Assembly (NCBI RefSeq): GCF_900625095.1
Contig: NZ_LR130762.1
Location: 1 to 50,832 of the forward strand
Direction: 5' to 3'
Source of the DNA: Acinetobacter ihumii
Lineage (GTDB): Bacteria > Pseudomonadota > Gammaproteobacteria > Pseudomonadales > Moraxellaceae
Length of the DNA stretch: 50,832 nt
The position numbers and the translations under genes are program-made. The notes beneath the pieces were generated by a model that worked only from the letters and a program-made list of their open reading frames with translations, was not told where the DNA came from and ran no database searches. Positions 35,512 through 44,920 of the stretch are shown here, in pieces (within the stretch, counting starts at the first letter, position 1; each line of letters begins with the position of its first letter).

Positions 35512-35583
35512 ACTTGATACCTAGGATTCATCCAGAAAATTGAGCGATATATTAGCACTGTCCTTTTCAAAATTCACAAACGA

Positions 35584-35601
35584 TTGTCATAAATATGCCA
35601 T
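35584..35601 (+). promoter_or_regulatory. Pho-box-like sequence upstream of ampD
   Basis: TTGTCATAAATATGCCAT resembles the PhoB box CTGTCAT-N4-CTGTCAT at 11 of 14 conserved positions with the correct 4-base AT-rich spacer. A TTTAAT -10-like hexamer follows 9 bases later. It may be chance in AT-rich DNA. Confidence 0.25.
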
Positions 35602-35663
35602 CTCAATAGTTTTAATTTTTGAGGACTCGATTAAACTAGGATCATTCAAAAATAAATCGGATC

Positions 35664-36269
35664 ATGTTAAGCATGCCATTAAGCGCGACCTATCGAGTTG
35701 AACATGGGCAGTTGATCGGTGCCAGACAGATTGCTTCCCCAAATTATAATCAACGTCCTGAGTCCACCGAAATTCAACTGATTGTGGTGCATAACATTAG
35801 TTTGCCACCTTCCCAGTTTGGTAGTGGCTATATCGAGCAGTTTTTTCAAAATCAATTGGACTGGTCTGTTCATCCTTATTTTCAAAGCATTGAAGGCATG
35901 CAGGTGTCAGCGCATCTGTTAATTTTAAGAACTGGTGAGGTGATTCAATTTGTTAATTTTCACGATCGAGCATGGCATGCGGGACGTTCCAGTTATCTGG
36001 CGCAAGTCGAATGTAATGATTATTCGATTGGCATCGAGCTTGAAGGCAGTGATGATTTGCCATTTGAAGAGATACAATATCAGGTCTTAGCCGAAATCAC
36101 TGCCGTGCTACAACAGAGCTATCCTAAAATTCAGCAGCATATTGCCGGGCATTCGGATATTGCCCGTGGTCGAAAAACCGATCCTGGTCCTTATTTTCAA
36201 TGGCCTTATTTTCGGCGACTGCTGAATGCAAAAAAAATGCAGGCTAGACATCATTTCACAACGAAATAA
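35664..36269 (+). CDS. ampD: AmpD, 1,6-anhydro-N-acetylmuramyl-L-alanine amidase
   Basis: The protein has 201 residues (198 if the ATG at 35673 is used). Zinc amidase (amidase_2) motifs: IVVHNISLPPSQFG with the first His ligand, DRAWHAGRSSY, YSIGIELEGSDD (catalytic Glu), and IAGHSDIARGRKTDPGPYFQW with the last His/Asp ligands. It removes peptides from anhydro-muropeptides in the cytoplasm during wall recycling, and its loss commonly raises AmpC beta-lactamase in other bacteria. murJ follows by 52 bp. Confidence 0.96.
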   Translation: MLSMPLSATYRVEHGQLIGARQIASPNYNQRPESTEIQLIVVHNISLPPSQFGSGYIEQFFQNQLDWSVHPYFQSIEGMQVSAHLLILRTGEVIQFVNFHDRAWHAGRSSYLAQVECNDYSIGIELEGSDDLPFEEIQYQVLAEITAVLQQSYPKIQQHIAGHSDIARGRKTDPGPYFQWPYFRRLLNAKKMQARHHFTTK

Positions 36270-36321
36270 ATTTTTACTTTCATTACAATATCGGCTTTGT
36301 ATTTAGCCGTGGGTGGATGCG

Positions 36322-37866
36322 ATGGCATTATGGCGATCAACCTTTATTGTCAGTGCAATGACAATGTTGTCCCGTGTACTGGGGCTGGTTCGGGATATGG
36401 TTTTGCTCAATGTATTTGGGGCAGGTAAAGATTTCGATACCTTTGTGGTTGCCTTTCGTATTCCCAATTTTTTTCGACGATTATTTGCCGAAGGTGCATT
36501 TTCACAAGCCTTTATTCCTGTTTTGACGGAATATAAAACAGGGCGAGTGCATGCCGAAGTTCAGATTTTGATTAGTCGAGTCTTTGGTTGCTTGCTTCTA
36601 GTCATGAGTTTATTGACCTTAGTGGCGATGATTATCGCGCCTGTCATCATTTATGCTTATGCGCCCGGTTTTCATCATGATCCTGAAAAATTTGATCAGG
36701 CGGTGAGTCTATTCCGTCTGACCATTCCATATCTGATGTTTATGTCGTTGACCGCTTTTGCCAGTAGTATTTTAAACAGTTATGGCTCGTTTGCCTCACC
36801 TGCATTTTCTCCCGTGTTACTCAATCTCGCCATGATCGCAGGAGCATGGTGGTTGACGCCGTATATGCAACAACCGATTATGGCTTTGGGCTGGGCTGTA
36901 TTGGGCGCGGGTATTTTACAGCTTGCGGTGCAGATTCCTGAACTATGGCGTAAAAAACTGCTCATTCCACCCAAAATTGACTTTAAACATGAAGGGGTAG
37001 AACGCATCATGAAATTGATGTTGCCTGCCTTGTTTGGTGTATCGGTCACTCAGATCAATTTATTACTCAATACCATCTGGGCATCCTTTATGCAGGATGG
37101 TTCAGTGTCATGGCTGTATAGTGCGGAACGGATGACCGAATTACCGCTCGGTCTCATTGGTGTGGCGATTGGTACGGTAATTTTACCTTCACTTTCAACA
37201 CGACATGCAGAACAGGATCAGGCTAAGTTTCGCGGCATGTTAGATTGGGCTGCGCGTGTCATTGTCTTGGTGGGATTACCTGCCAGTATTGCGCTCTTCA
37301 TGTTATCCACTCCGATTATTCAGGCATTGTTCCAGCGTGGTGAGTTTGATTTGCGGGATACCCAGATGACCGCTCTGGCATTGCAGTGTATGAGCGGTGG
37401 TGTGATTGCGTTTATGTTGATTAAAGTCTTTGCCCCAGGTTTTTATGCGCAGCAGGATACCAAGACACCCGTGCGTGTTGGGTTGATGGCAGTGGCTGCC
37501 AATGCGATTATAAACGTGGTGTTGATTGGCTTTTTTAAATTAATCAATTGGCATGCCGAGCATATGGCATTGGCATTGGCTTCATCTGGTTCGGCATTGG
37601 TGAATGCAGGATTACTCTATTTTTATCTGCATAAACGCAATATTTTTCGATTTGGTGGGCATTGGAAAAAACTGGCGGTTCAATATGCGATTGCCAATAT
37701 TGCGATGATTGCTGCATTATGGCTTGGTTTGCACTGGTACGATGGTCAGTCGTCACAGTGGATACGGATTATTGAAGTGGCTGCTTTATGTGTATTGGGA
37801 GTGATTGCTTATGGTGTTGCACTGTTAGCCACAGGATTTCGACCACGCGACTTACGCCATGAGTGA
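36322..37866 (+). CDS. murJ: MurJ, lipid II flippase
   Basis: The protein has 514 residues from ATG 36322 (GGTGG ahead; the upstream in-frame GTG is less likely). It is a MOP-superfamily membrane protein with ~14 hydrophobic segments. Signature regions: RSTFIVSAMTMLSRVLGLVR, FVVAFRIPNFFRRLFAEGAF, SQAFIPVLTEY, and LPLGLIGVAIGTVILPSLS. It moves lipid II across the inner membrane. It is convergent with the FKBP gene, separated by two terminators. Confidence 0.96.
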   Translation: MALWRSTFIVSAMTMLSRVLGLVRDMVLLNVFGAGKDFDTFVVAFRIPNFFRRLFAEGAFSQAFIPVLTEYKTGRVHAEVQILISRVFGCLLLVMSLLTLVAMIIAPVIIYAYAPGFHHDPEKFDQAVSLFRLTIPYLMFMSLTAFASSILNSYGSFASPAFSPVLLNLAMIAGAWWLTPYMQQPIMALGWAVLGAGILQLAVQIPELWRKKLLIPPKIDFKHEGVERIMKLMLPALFGVSVTQINLLLNTIWASFMQDGSVSWLYSAERMTELPLGLIGVAIGTVILPSLSTRHAEQDQAKFRGMLDWAARVIVLVGLPASIALFMLSTPIIQALFQRGEFDLRDTQMTALALQCMSGGVIAFMLIKVFAPGFYAQQDTKTPVRVGLMAVAANAIINVVLIGFFKLINWHAEHMALALASSGSALVNAGLLYFYLHKRNIFRFGGHWKKLAVQYAIANIAMIAALWLGLHWYDGQSSQWIRIIEVAALCVLGVIAYGVALLATGFRPRDLRHE

Positions 37867-37925
37867 TGAGCTTGCTAAATTGAACTTGATGTTTTTGCTG
37901 TTATGAAATCTTTAATAGAGAATAA

Positions 37926-37954
37926 AAAGCACAGCCCAAATCTGGCTGTGCTTT
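37926..37954. terminator. first terminator between murJ and the FKBP pair
   Basis: An 11-bp stem AAAGCACAGCC / GGCTGTGCTTT has a 7-base loop. It stands 60 bp after murJ. Confidence 0.88.
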
Positions 37955-37959
37955 AAGTA

Positions 37960-37980
37960 AAAAAGGATTGCATCCTTTTT
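37960..37980. terminator. second terminator between murJ and the FKBP pair
   Basis: A 9-bp stem AAAAAGGAT / ATCCTTTTT has a 3-base loop and provides A/T runs on both strands, so it is a bidirectional terminator for the convergent genes. Confidence 0.85.
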
Positions 37981-38000
37981 GAGATCACTTAGATCATAAA

Positions 38001-38690
38001 TTAGGGTAAAACTTGTAGCAGTTCAATATCAAAAATTAAAACGCTGTTGGGGCCAATCGCATCGCCCGAACCGACATCACCATAGGCTAGATTCGCTGGA
38101 ATAAAGAAGCGCGTTTTTCCACCTTCTTTCATGGTTTGTACGCCTTCTGTCCAGCCTTGAATGACCTGGCTGAGCTGAAATTCTACAGGATGATTACGTG
38201 CGATCGAGCTATCAAATACGGTACCGTCCAATAAGCGACCTTCATAATTCACTTTAACTTTTGAATTTGCTTTTGGTGATTTACCTGTGCCTGCTTGAAG
38301 TACTTGATATTGTAAACCCGATTTAGTGGTTATAACGCCTGATTTTTTAGCATTTTCAGTTAAAAAAGTCTGGCCTTGTTTTTGATTGTCTTGTGCTAAT
38401 TTTTGAAATTCAATCAGTTGTTTTGATTCAACCTGTTTTTTATATTGACTCAAGGCTTTGGCCATATCCTCATCACTTAAAGAAGATGCTTTGCCTGTAG
38501 AGCCTTCTTTGAGGCCTTGAATAAAGGTTTCAAGATTTAAATCCTTTAAGGTATCTGCATTGGTACGTCCCATGACATAACCGTAGCTATAACCCAATTG
38601 ATCTTTTTGTGGGCTTGTTGAAGTAACGGGTGCTGCAAAACTAGTGGCCGCCACGCCAAATAATACGAATGCTAAACTGGTTTTTTTCAT
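38001..38690 (-). CDS. fkpA: secreted FKBP-type peptidyl-prolyl isomerase (FkpA/Mip-like)
   Basis: The protein has 229 residues from ATG 38690 (AGGA ahead). The signal peptide MKKTSLAFVLFGVAATSFAA directs it to the periplasm. An N-terminal dimerisation domain (QLGYSYGYVMGRTNADTLKD, then helices) is followed by the FKBP domain ~135-229: VNYEGRLLDGTVFDSS, VIQGWTEGVQTMKEGGK, FFIPANLAYG and IGPNSVLIFDIELLQV. It is a folding chaperone. It borders the capsule locus and is paralogous to the next gene. Confidence 0.93.
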   Translation of the reverse strand: MKKTSLAFVLFGVAATSFAAPVTSTSPQKDQLGYSYGYVMGRTNADTLKDLNLETFIQGLKEGSTGKASSLSDEDMAKALSQYKKQVESKQLIEFQKLAQDNQKQGQTFLTENAKKSGVITTKSGLQYQVLQAGTGKSPKANSKVKVNYEGRLLDGTVFDSSIARNHPVEFQLSQVIQGWTEGVQTMKEGGKTRFFIPANLAYGDVGSGDAIGPNSVLIFDIELLQVLP

Positions 38691-38710
38691 TGTGCTTCCT
38701 AAAATAAAAG

Positions 38711-38730
38711 AGGAGAGTATCAACTCTCCT
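38711..38730 (-). terminator. hairpin between the two FKBP genes
   Basis: An 8-bp stem AGGAGAGT / ACTCTCCT has a 4-base loop. On the minus strand CTTTTATTTT follows. It lies 10 bases after the upstream FKBP stop and may cause partial termination. Confidence 0.75.
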
Positions 38731-38740
38731 TCCTCATGAA

Positions 38741-39448
38741 TTATTTAACTTCTAACAGTTCTACATCAAAAATTAAAGTGCTATTTGGTGGAATCATGCC
38801 TGGTACACCTTGCTCACCATATCCCAACTGTGCTGGAATGTAGAATGTGGCTTTGCCGCCTTCTTTTAATAATTGAAGACCTTCTGTCCAACCTGGAATT
38901 ACTTTATTCAAAGGAAATTCAACAGGTTCACCACGATCATAAGAGCTGTCAAAGACTTTACCATCAGTCAATTGACCTTTGTAATGAACTTTGACAACTG
39001 AAGTCGCAGTCGGTTGCTTCCCTGTACCTTCTTTAATAATTTTATACTGTAAGCCTGATGCAGTGGTCTTAACCCCTTCTTTATTGGCATTTTCAGTTAA
39101 GAAATTGGCATTGGATGATTCTGTTTTCTTGGCATCGTCCAATTGTTTCTGTTGCATTTGCTTTTGGAATTCAACATAAGCTGCTTGAAGTTCCTGTTCA
39201 GTATAAGCCGCAGGTTTTTTGCCATGACCATCACGGATACCACTGACAAATGCATTGACATCAAGTTCTGGTGGGGTTTGATGGGCAACTTCATAACCCA
39301 GTGCATAGCTGATTTTTTGTACAGGCGAGGCATTCTTGTCTGCCTTTGAACCAACCTCTGCCACTGGATGTTGAGATGCATAGTAAACGGGAATAAGTGC
39401 AGCACCGCCTAAAATTACAGCGACAGCAATGGGTAAGGCTTTACTCAT
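38741..39448 (-). CDS. membrane-anchored FKBP-type peptidyl-prolyl isomerase
   Basis: The protein has 235 residues. The N-terminus MSKALPIAVAVILGGAALIP is a single hydrophobic anchor without a clear cleavage site, so the protein probably stays attached to the inner membrane facing the periplasm. An N-terminal FKBP_N region (VQKISYALGYEVAHQTPPEL) and an FKBP domain (VHYKGQLTDGKVFDSS, VIPGWTEGLQLLKEGGK, IPPNSTLIFDVELLEV) parallel the next gene. It marks the edge of the capsule locus next to wzc. Capsule nomenclature sometimes uses fkpA or fklB for this pair; I leave the symbol open. Confidence 0.9.
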   Translation of the reverse strand: MSKALPIAVAVILGGAALIPVYYASQHPVAEVGSKADKNASPVQKISYALGYEVAHQTPPELDVNAFVSGIRDGHGKKPAAYTEQELQAAYVEFQKQMQQKQLDDAKKTESSNANFLTENANKEGVKTTASGLQYKIIKEGTGKQPTATSVVKVHYKGQLTDGKVFDSSYDRGEPVEFPLNKVIPGWTEGLQLLKEGGKATFYIPAQLGYGEQGVPGMIPPNSTLIFDVELLEVK

Positions 39449-39587
39449 GAGTGTTCCAGAAAAGTTGTTTATTTAACCAAATATCAATCGCATGCATCTT
39501 AGCATGGCTATCTTAAGCATATCCTGTTTAATAAAAAAAATAACAGGATTTTTATCTATTTTCACATCAATCCTTTATTTGTACATA

Positions 39588-39617
39588 AAAAAATCGAACC
39601 CGTAGATTCGATTTTTT
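39588..39617 (-). terminator. terminator of wza-wzb-wzc
   Basis: An 11-bp stem AAAAAATCGAA / TTCGATTTTTT has an 8-base loop. It ends the capsule export operon 25 bases after wzc. Confidence 0.9.
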
Positions 39618-39642
39618 AAAAACATCAAAATAATGAGATTAA

Positions 39643-41835
39643 TTAGTCATCTTTTGCTGCTTTATAGGCATAAGCATAGTTATATCCATAGCTACCGCTC
39701 GCTGAACGCTGAATATCATTCAGGATAAAGCCATTTACTTTTGCCCCAGCCTGCTCAAAACGATTCAGCGATAATTCAAGCTCTTTCATTTGAGTTTTGG
39801 CATGACGAGCCACGATCAAATTCACGCCTGTGTATTGTGAAATAATGATGCCATCTGTCACTGCAAGCACTGGTGGCGTATCCAGAATAATATGATCATA
39901 GTGTTGAGAAAGTTCTTGCAATAAAGTCTGGAACTTCTGAGAGCTTAATAACTCGGACGGATTAGATGGACTCTTACCACGACTGATAAAGCTTAAATTC
40001 GGCACTTCAGTTGAATGAGTCACTTGCGTCAACGTCGCTTGGTCGGTTAATAACTCGGTCAGACCCGGTTGGGTTTCCAGATTAAAATATTTATGCAAAT
40101 AACCACGACGTAAATCGGCATCAATCAGTAAGATTTTCTTGTCACCTTGAGCAAAGATTGTGGCTAGGTTGGTCGAAATAAAGGATTTACCGACTTCTGG
40201 CGCAGGACCACTGATCATAATGATATTGTTTTTTGCACCTGAAAGCGCGAAATGAATGGCAGTACGAATACTTCGCAGGCTTTCAATCGCAACATCATCA
40301 CTATGCTTAACTGCCAGAATCGGAATATTCTTTTTCTTCTTCAATACAGCCAAACGATTTTCTTGAACAGGAGAACGCGGCACAGTGGCGTAAACAGGAA
40401 GTTCCAGTTCATTTTCAATTTGAGCAGAATCTTTAATGCCTGTGCGTAACATATTACGGGTCAAGGCAATCAACACTCCGATAAAGCCACCTACAAAAAT
40501 TGACAGAATCAGCACGATCAGCTTTTTCGGTTTGATGGGTTTAATCGGTTCTACCGCATGATCAATAATACGTACATTCCCAATTTCACCCGCTTCAGAA
40601 ATTTTAAGCTGCTGATAGCTATTCAGTAAATTGGTATAAAGCTCGGTATTGACTTTGACATCACGATACAACTGCAAATATAAGCGTTGTAGTTCTGGTA
40701 AACGTTTCAAGGTTCCATTCAGTTCACCCAGTTTTTTATTAACGGTTGCCACTTGCGCATTGATTTCAGCCATTAAGGGGTGATCAGGCGTGTATTTTGC
40801 TGCAAGTTCAGCTTGTTTTTGTTGTAATTCAATTCGCATGGTTTCAAGTTGGATATTTTGTTTCAACAGTAACTCAGATTCTTGCGTCACATCAACGGTA
40901 TTATGTTGCTCTCGGAATTGGTTAAATTTACGTTCAGAATCTTCCAGTTGTTTACGTAATTCAGGTAATTGTTTATCTAAAAAACCTAAGGTCTGTTTGG
41001 ATTCTAAAGATTTTCTTTCAATATTTTGCGCGTGATAAACTGTCAAAATATTATTTAAAACTTGCGTAATATGCTTCTGATCCTGCCCTTGATAGGTCAG
41101 ACCGAGTACACCTGTCATTTTACCTTTTTCAGCCACGCTATAATTTTCAGTTAAATTTTTAACTGCTGTTGGCAAGGCAAATTTGGTAATTTTGAATTCG
41201 TGTTGAAAAGGTGTAGAACTGTTGATGCGGATTTTCCATTGACCTTGATTCGTTGTTAAAAGGTTATCCTGATTTAAACGACCTTCCGCTACAATATTGT
41301 CTTTATAAGTTAAACTAAACTGATTTTGTTTAAATTGAAGGACTAAAGGTTTATCCAGAAAGTAAAAAGGAACCTCAAATTTTTCAACAAAAAAAGATTG
41401 TCCCTTTTCTTTCAATAAAACGCCTGATGGAGAATAATCAAGTTGTCGTTTTGATTCTGAAATTAGTCGATTGAAAGGTGTATCTTTAGTGTCTTGAATC
41501 TGGATATCTAAATGTAAATTCTGAATGACCTGACCCAGAACCAGTCGTGAATTCAAAATTTCTCGTTCAGCATCAGCAGGTGATTTTTGACCGCTTACAG
41601 CACCTGCGACACTACTTAACTCGCCCAATAAAGCCGCTGAAGCCGCACTTTTGCTATCTTCAACCTGAACCATGGCATCGACTGAATAGACATCAGGCGT
41701 AACACGTAAATAAAGTAAGGCACAGATTAAACTTAAAATAATGCACAGCGCGATCATTTTCCATTGCGCAATTAAAGAGAAAAATAGCTCTTTTAAATCG
41801 ATGGTGTCTTCAGTTGTTGTAGAATTTTGACTCAT
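39643..41835 (-). CDS. wzc: Wzc, tyrosine autokinase of capsule polymerisation/export
   Basis: The protein has 730 residues from ATG 41835. An N-terminal Wzz domain (membrane segment ~28-48, MIALCIILSLICALLYLRVT) leads to a periplasmic coiled-coil region (~270-400), then a second membrane segment (LIVLILSIFVGGFIGVLIAL). The cytoplasmic BY-kinase has Walker A GPAPEVGKSF, Walker A' ILLIDADLRRG and Walker B HIILDTPP. The tail is a tyrosine cluster, YGYNYAYAYKAAKDD, the autophosphorylation site. It controls chain length with Wzb and Wza. It is the last gene of its operon, 20 bp after wzb. Confidence 0.96.
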   Translation of the reverse strand: MSQNSTTTEDTIDLKELFFSLIAQWKMIALCIILSLICALLYLRVTPDVYSVDAMVQVEDSKSAASAALLGELSSVAGAVSGQKSPADAEREILNSRLVLGQVIQNLHLDIQIQDTKDTPFNRLISESKRQLDYSPSGVLLKEKGQSFFVEKFEVPFYFLDKPLVLQFKQNQFSLTYKDNIVAEGRLNQDNLLTTNQGQWKIRINSSTPFQHEFKITKFALPTAVKNLTENYSVAEKGKMTGVLGLTYQGQDQKHITQVLNNILTVYHAQNIERKSLESKQTLGFLDKQLPELRKQLEDSERKFNQFREQHNTVDVTQESELLLKQNIQLETMRIELQQKQAELAAKYTPDHPLMAEINAQVATVNKKLGELNGTLKRLPELQRLYLQLYRDVKVNTELYTNLLNSYQQLKISEAGEIGNVRIIDHAVEPIKPIKPKKLIVLILSIFVGGFIGVLIALTRNMLRTGIKDSAQIENELELPVYATVPRSPVQENRLAVLKKKKNIPILAVKHSDDVAIESLRSIRTAIHFALSGAKNNIIMISGPAPEVGKSFISTNLATIFAQGDKKILLIDADLRRGYLHKYFNLETQPGLTELLTDQATLTQVTHSTEVPNLSFISRGKSPSNPSELLSSQKFQTLLQELSQHYDHIILDTPPVLAVTDGIIISQYTGVNLIVARHAKTQMKELELSLNRFEQAGAKVNGFILNDIQRSASGSYGYNYAYAYKAAKDD

Positions 41836-41855
41836 GGGTAGCAACTACTTAAAAA

Positions 41856-42284
41856 TTAAATATGTGATTTCCAGTCAGACACGTAAGCCTGAATATTACG
41901 GCAGGTTTCATCAAAAAACGCCTGATCGTGTTGATAGGGATCAGGCACATTTTTATGTTGCCAATGTCCAAGTCGAAACACTTTACCTTTGGCAAAAGGC
42001 CAAGTCTGCTCTAAATGCTTTTGTTGATTTAAGCTCATCACTAAAATTAAATCAGCTTTTTTGATTAAATCACTATTTAGTTTACGTGCAACATGTGGAC
42101 GCATATCAATGTTGATTACATCCATGCACTGAATAGCCTTGGCATCTGCGCCTTCGCCAATCAAGCCAGAAATTCCTGCTGACTCTATACTTAAATGAGG
42201 ATGGCTTTGTTTTAAAAAATACTCTGCCATTGGGCTACGACAAATATTTCCAACACAAACCACTAAGATATTTTGTATTTGCAT
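41856..42284 (-). CDS. wzb: Wzb, low-molecular-weight protein-tyrosine phosphatase
   Basis: The protein has 142 residues. The phosphatase loop C-x5-R is in VVCVGNICRSPMAEY near the N-terminus, and the catalytic Asp is in VPDPYQHDQAFFDET. It removes phosphates from the Wzc tyrosine tail so that capsule assembly can cycle. It lies 12 bp after wza and 20 bp before wzc. Confidence 0.96.
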   Translation of the reverse strand: MQIQNILVVCVGNICRSPMAEYFLKQSHPHLSIESAGISGLIGEGADAKAIQCMDVINIDMRPHVARKLNSDLIKKADLILVMSLNQQKHLEQTWPFAKGKVFRLGHWQHKNVPDPYQHDQAFFDETCRNIQAYVSDWKSHI

Positions 42285-42296
42285 TCGTTTATTCGC

Positions 42297-43400
42297 TTAG
42301 TTTTTACCCAATTGGTCAAATGTATAAAGTGCGCTAGAGAACGGTACAATCTGGTTCATAATACGCTGCCAGCGAGTTAAACCTGTTGCATCGATATAAA
42401 CAATATCATTTTTTTGCATTTGAAATTGATTGGCCAACGCTAGGTTTCCAATACTGCTGAGATCCAAATGATAAATGGTTGAGGTACGCGTTTGTAAATT
42501 AGTACGCATCACATAAATTCGCGCTGCGCTGGCTGAATATGGATTGATCCCTTCACTTTCACCCAATACATCACTTAAAGTCATGCCTTGATCACGTAAA
42601 GACAGCGCCTGACTTTTACTCGATTCACCCATCACATAGAGTTTCTGGTTTTGTTTGGTGTTGACATAAATCGTATCATTGGGCTGGATGAGGAGTTTGT
42701 GTAGGGAATAGCCCTGTTTTTCTAGACTCACCGCGTTTAAATCAAACGTTTTACCATTACGAATCAGTTGAATCGAGGTATTGTCACCAGTTTCGGTATT
42801 GACACCACCCGCCATACCCAGTGCGGTATAAATACTAATCGGTTGGTCATTTAAAGTGTATTGACCACTTTTCATCACCTGACCATTGACAAAATAACGA
42901 TTCCCTTCGTAAGAAAGCACCCGAACCACAACATCAGGGGTTTTTAAATAATGCGCAAATTGAGCGCGAAGATTTCGATTCAGTTCAGACACGGTCTTGC
43001 CAGCAGCGTGAATTTTACCGACAAGTGGTAAATAGATATTGCCATCGCTATCAATCGGATAGCCTGAAGCTTTGATATTGGCAGAGTCTTGTTGGAGAGG
43101 AGGTGTTAGTTCTGGATAAGCCCAAAGCTGGATCGACAGTACATCACCTGCACTTAAGCGGTATAAGGTATGTTGCGAACGAAATAATGATGCTAAATCT
43201 GAGGAGGTCACATTCGCTGCGGTTTGTAATGCAGGAATATTGGCCTGAGTCAACTGAACGACAGAGACATCTGCGCCTTGGTCTGTTCTAAAATGACCTT
43301 GTTCTGGTAGATCGTAGGTCTGTAATCCGGAAGTAACAGCACATCCTGAAAGGCTTAAAATACAGATAGATAATAAAAATGAGGCGCTTCTCAACTTCAC
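42297..43400 (-). CDS. wza: Wza, outer-membrane capsule export lipoprotein
   Basis: The protein has 367 residues from GTG 43400 (AAAGGG ahead). This start places the signal sequence KLRSASFLLSICILSLSGCA with the lipobox LSGC at the N-terminus. Longer open frame upstream lies in the promoter region. Poly-export domain: YRLSAGDVLSIQLWAYPEL and GNIYLPLVGKIHAAG. SLBB repeats: NRYFVNGQVMKSGQYTL and KLYVMGESS. The C-terminus is an amphipathic helix (LTRWQRIMNQIVPF). It forms the outer-membrane channel. It is first in wza-wzb-wzc and divergent from gna. Confidence 0.95.
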   Translation of the reverse strand: MKLRSASFLLSICILSLSGCAVTSGLQTYDLPEQGHFRTDQGADVSVVQLTQANIPALQTAANVTSSDLASLFRSQHTLYRLSAGDVLSIQLWAYPELTPPLQQDSANIKASGYPIDSDGNIYLPLVGKIHAAGKTVSELNRNLRAQFAHYLKTPDVVVRVLSYEGNRYFVNGQVMKSGQYTLNDQPISIYTALGMAGGVNTETGDNTSIQLIRNGKTFDLNAVSLEKQGYSLHKLLIQPNDTIYVNTKQNQKLYVMGESSKSQALSLRDQGMTLSDVLGESEGINPYSASAARIYVMRTNLQTRTSTIYHLDLSSIGNLALANQFQMQKNDIVYIDATGLTRWQRIMNQIVPFSSALYTFDQLGKN

Positions 43401-43608
43401 AGCAAAACCCTTTGTTTGTAATTCGTTGTAACTTTGAATCAAAATTCTGTCAGAATTGTAGACCATAATGAAAATAAGATGTAGGTTTTTAAATGTTAAA
43501 TTGTATAATTCAAACATCCTTCATGTAAGATCTGCTATATTTCGTATAATGTAAAGACATACTTTCGTAATATACTCCGCAGATGGCTTCGTTATTGTTA
43601 GGTTTCTT
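43401..43608. promoter_or_regulatory. divergent promoter region of the capsule locus
   Basis: These 208 AT-rich bases drive wza-wzb-wzc leftward and gna onward rightward. A perfect -10 TATAAT (43545-43550) and another TATACT (near 43570) face gna. No JUMPstart/ops element (GGCGGTAG) is present, so RfaH-type antitermination is not indicated. Confidence 0.6.
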
Positions 43609-44886
43609 ATGTTTCAGCTTGAACAGCTCAGTATCGCAATTATTGGACTAGGTTATGTTGGGCTGCCACTAGCCGTTGAGTTTGGCAAGCAAAAACCAAC
43701 CCTTGGTTTTGATATTAATCAACAACGTATTGCTGAACTACTTTCTGGGTATGATCACACGCTGGAAACATCGCCAGAAGAATTAAAACAAGCAGTGAAT
43801 TTGCATTATACCCATGATTCTGCTGCATTAATAAAATCTAATTTCTTTATTGTCACTGTTCCAACCCCAATTGATGATTTTAAACAGCCTGATTTAACAC
43901 CCTTAATTAAATCTTCTGAAACCATTGGTAAAGTGCTCAAAAAAGGTGACATCGTGGTATATGAATCCACTGTCTATCCTGGCGCGACTGAAGAAGTGTG
44001 TATCCCTGTTTTAGAGAAAATTTCAGGCTTGAAATTTAATCAGGATTTTTTTGTAGGTTATAGTCCTGAACGCATTAATCCTGGGGATAAACAGCGTCGT
44101 GTGACCAATATTTTAAAAATAACCTCAGGCTCTACCCCTGAAGTTGCTGATTATATCGACCAAGTCTATCAACTGATTATACAAGCAGGCACTTATAAAG
44201 CACCGAGTATTAAAGTCGCCGAAGCAGCGAAAGTCATTGAAAATACGCAGCGTGATGTCAATATTGCTCTGATTAATGAATTGGCATTAATTTTTAATAA
44301 ACTTAACATTGATACCGAAGAAGTATTAAAAGCTGCGGGGACCAAATGGAACTTTTTGCCGTTTCGTCCGGGATTGGTCGGTGGTCATTGTATTGGGGTG
44401 GATCCCTACTATTTAACCCATAAGGCCCAATCCATTGGTTTGCATCCTGAAATTATACTGGCAGCGCGTCGTTTAAATGATCGGATGGGTGAATATGTTG
44501 CGACCCAATTGATCAAGGAGATGGTGAAACAGCGGATACAGGTGGTGGGCTCTAAAATCCTGATTATGGGACTCAGTTTTAAAGAAAATTGTCCTGATAT
44601 TCGTAATACCAAAATTGTCGATATGGTCAAAGCCCTGAAAGAATATGATCTTGATCTAGATATTTATGATCCATGGGTGGATGATACAGAAGTCCAACAT
44701 GAATACGGTCTTGCACCTATTAAAACATTACAGCAAGGTCAGTATGATGCGATCGTGATCGCAGTGGCGCATGATCAATTTAAAAGTATGACGATTGATC
44801 AATTTAAACAATTAGGTAAAGAAAAACATGTCTTGTATGATTTAAAATATGTGCTTGATAAAGCGCAAAGTGATATTCGGCTGTAA
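43609..44886 (+). CDS. gna: Gna, UDP-N-acetylhexosamine 6-dehydrogenase
   Basis: The protein has 425 residues of the UDP-glucose/GDP-mannose dehydrogenase family. The NAD site is [18 protein letters not shown]; further motifs are [35 protein letters not shown], the catalytic Cys in [15 protein letters not shown], and [17 protein letters not shown]. It resembles the Gna/TviB/WbpO group that makes UDP-N-acetyl-galactosaminuronate (or -glucosaminuronate); the exact epimer cannot be told from the sequence. A TTAGG ribosome site precedes the ATG. It is first in the rightward capsule operon. Confidence 0.93.
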   Translation: MFQLEQLSIAIIGLGYVGLPLAVEFGKQKPTLGFDINQQRIAELLSGYDHTLETSPEELKQAVNLHYTHDSAALIKSNFFIVTVPTPIDDFKQPDLTPLIKSSETIGKVLKKGDIVVYESTVYPGATEEVCIPVLEKISGLKFNQDFFVGYSPERINPGDKQRRVTNILKITSGSTPEVADYIDQVYQLIIQAGTYKAPSIKVAEAAKVIENTQRDVNIALINELALIFNKLNIDTEEVLKAAGTKWNFLPFRPGLVGGHCIGVDPYYLTHKAQSIGLHPEIILAARRLNDRMGEYVATQLIKEMVKQRIQVVGSKILIMGLSFKENCPDIRNTKIVDMVKALKEYDLDLDIYDPWVDDTEVQHEYGLAPIKTLQQGQYDAIVIAVAHDQFKSMTIDQFKQLGKEKHVLYDLKYVLDKAQSDIRL

Positions 44887-44920
44887 TTCTAAATTCAAAA
44901 GATAGTATAAAAGGTTATAT

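Noticed and set aside
43401..43608. JUMPstart/ops element expected before a capsule operon
   Set aside because: No GGCGGTAG-type sequence is present in the wza-gna interval.
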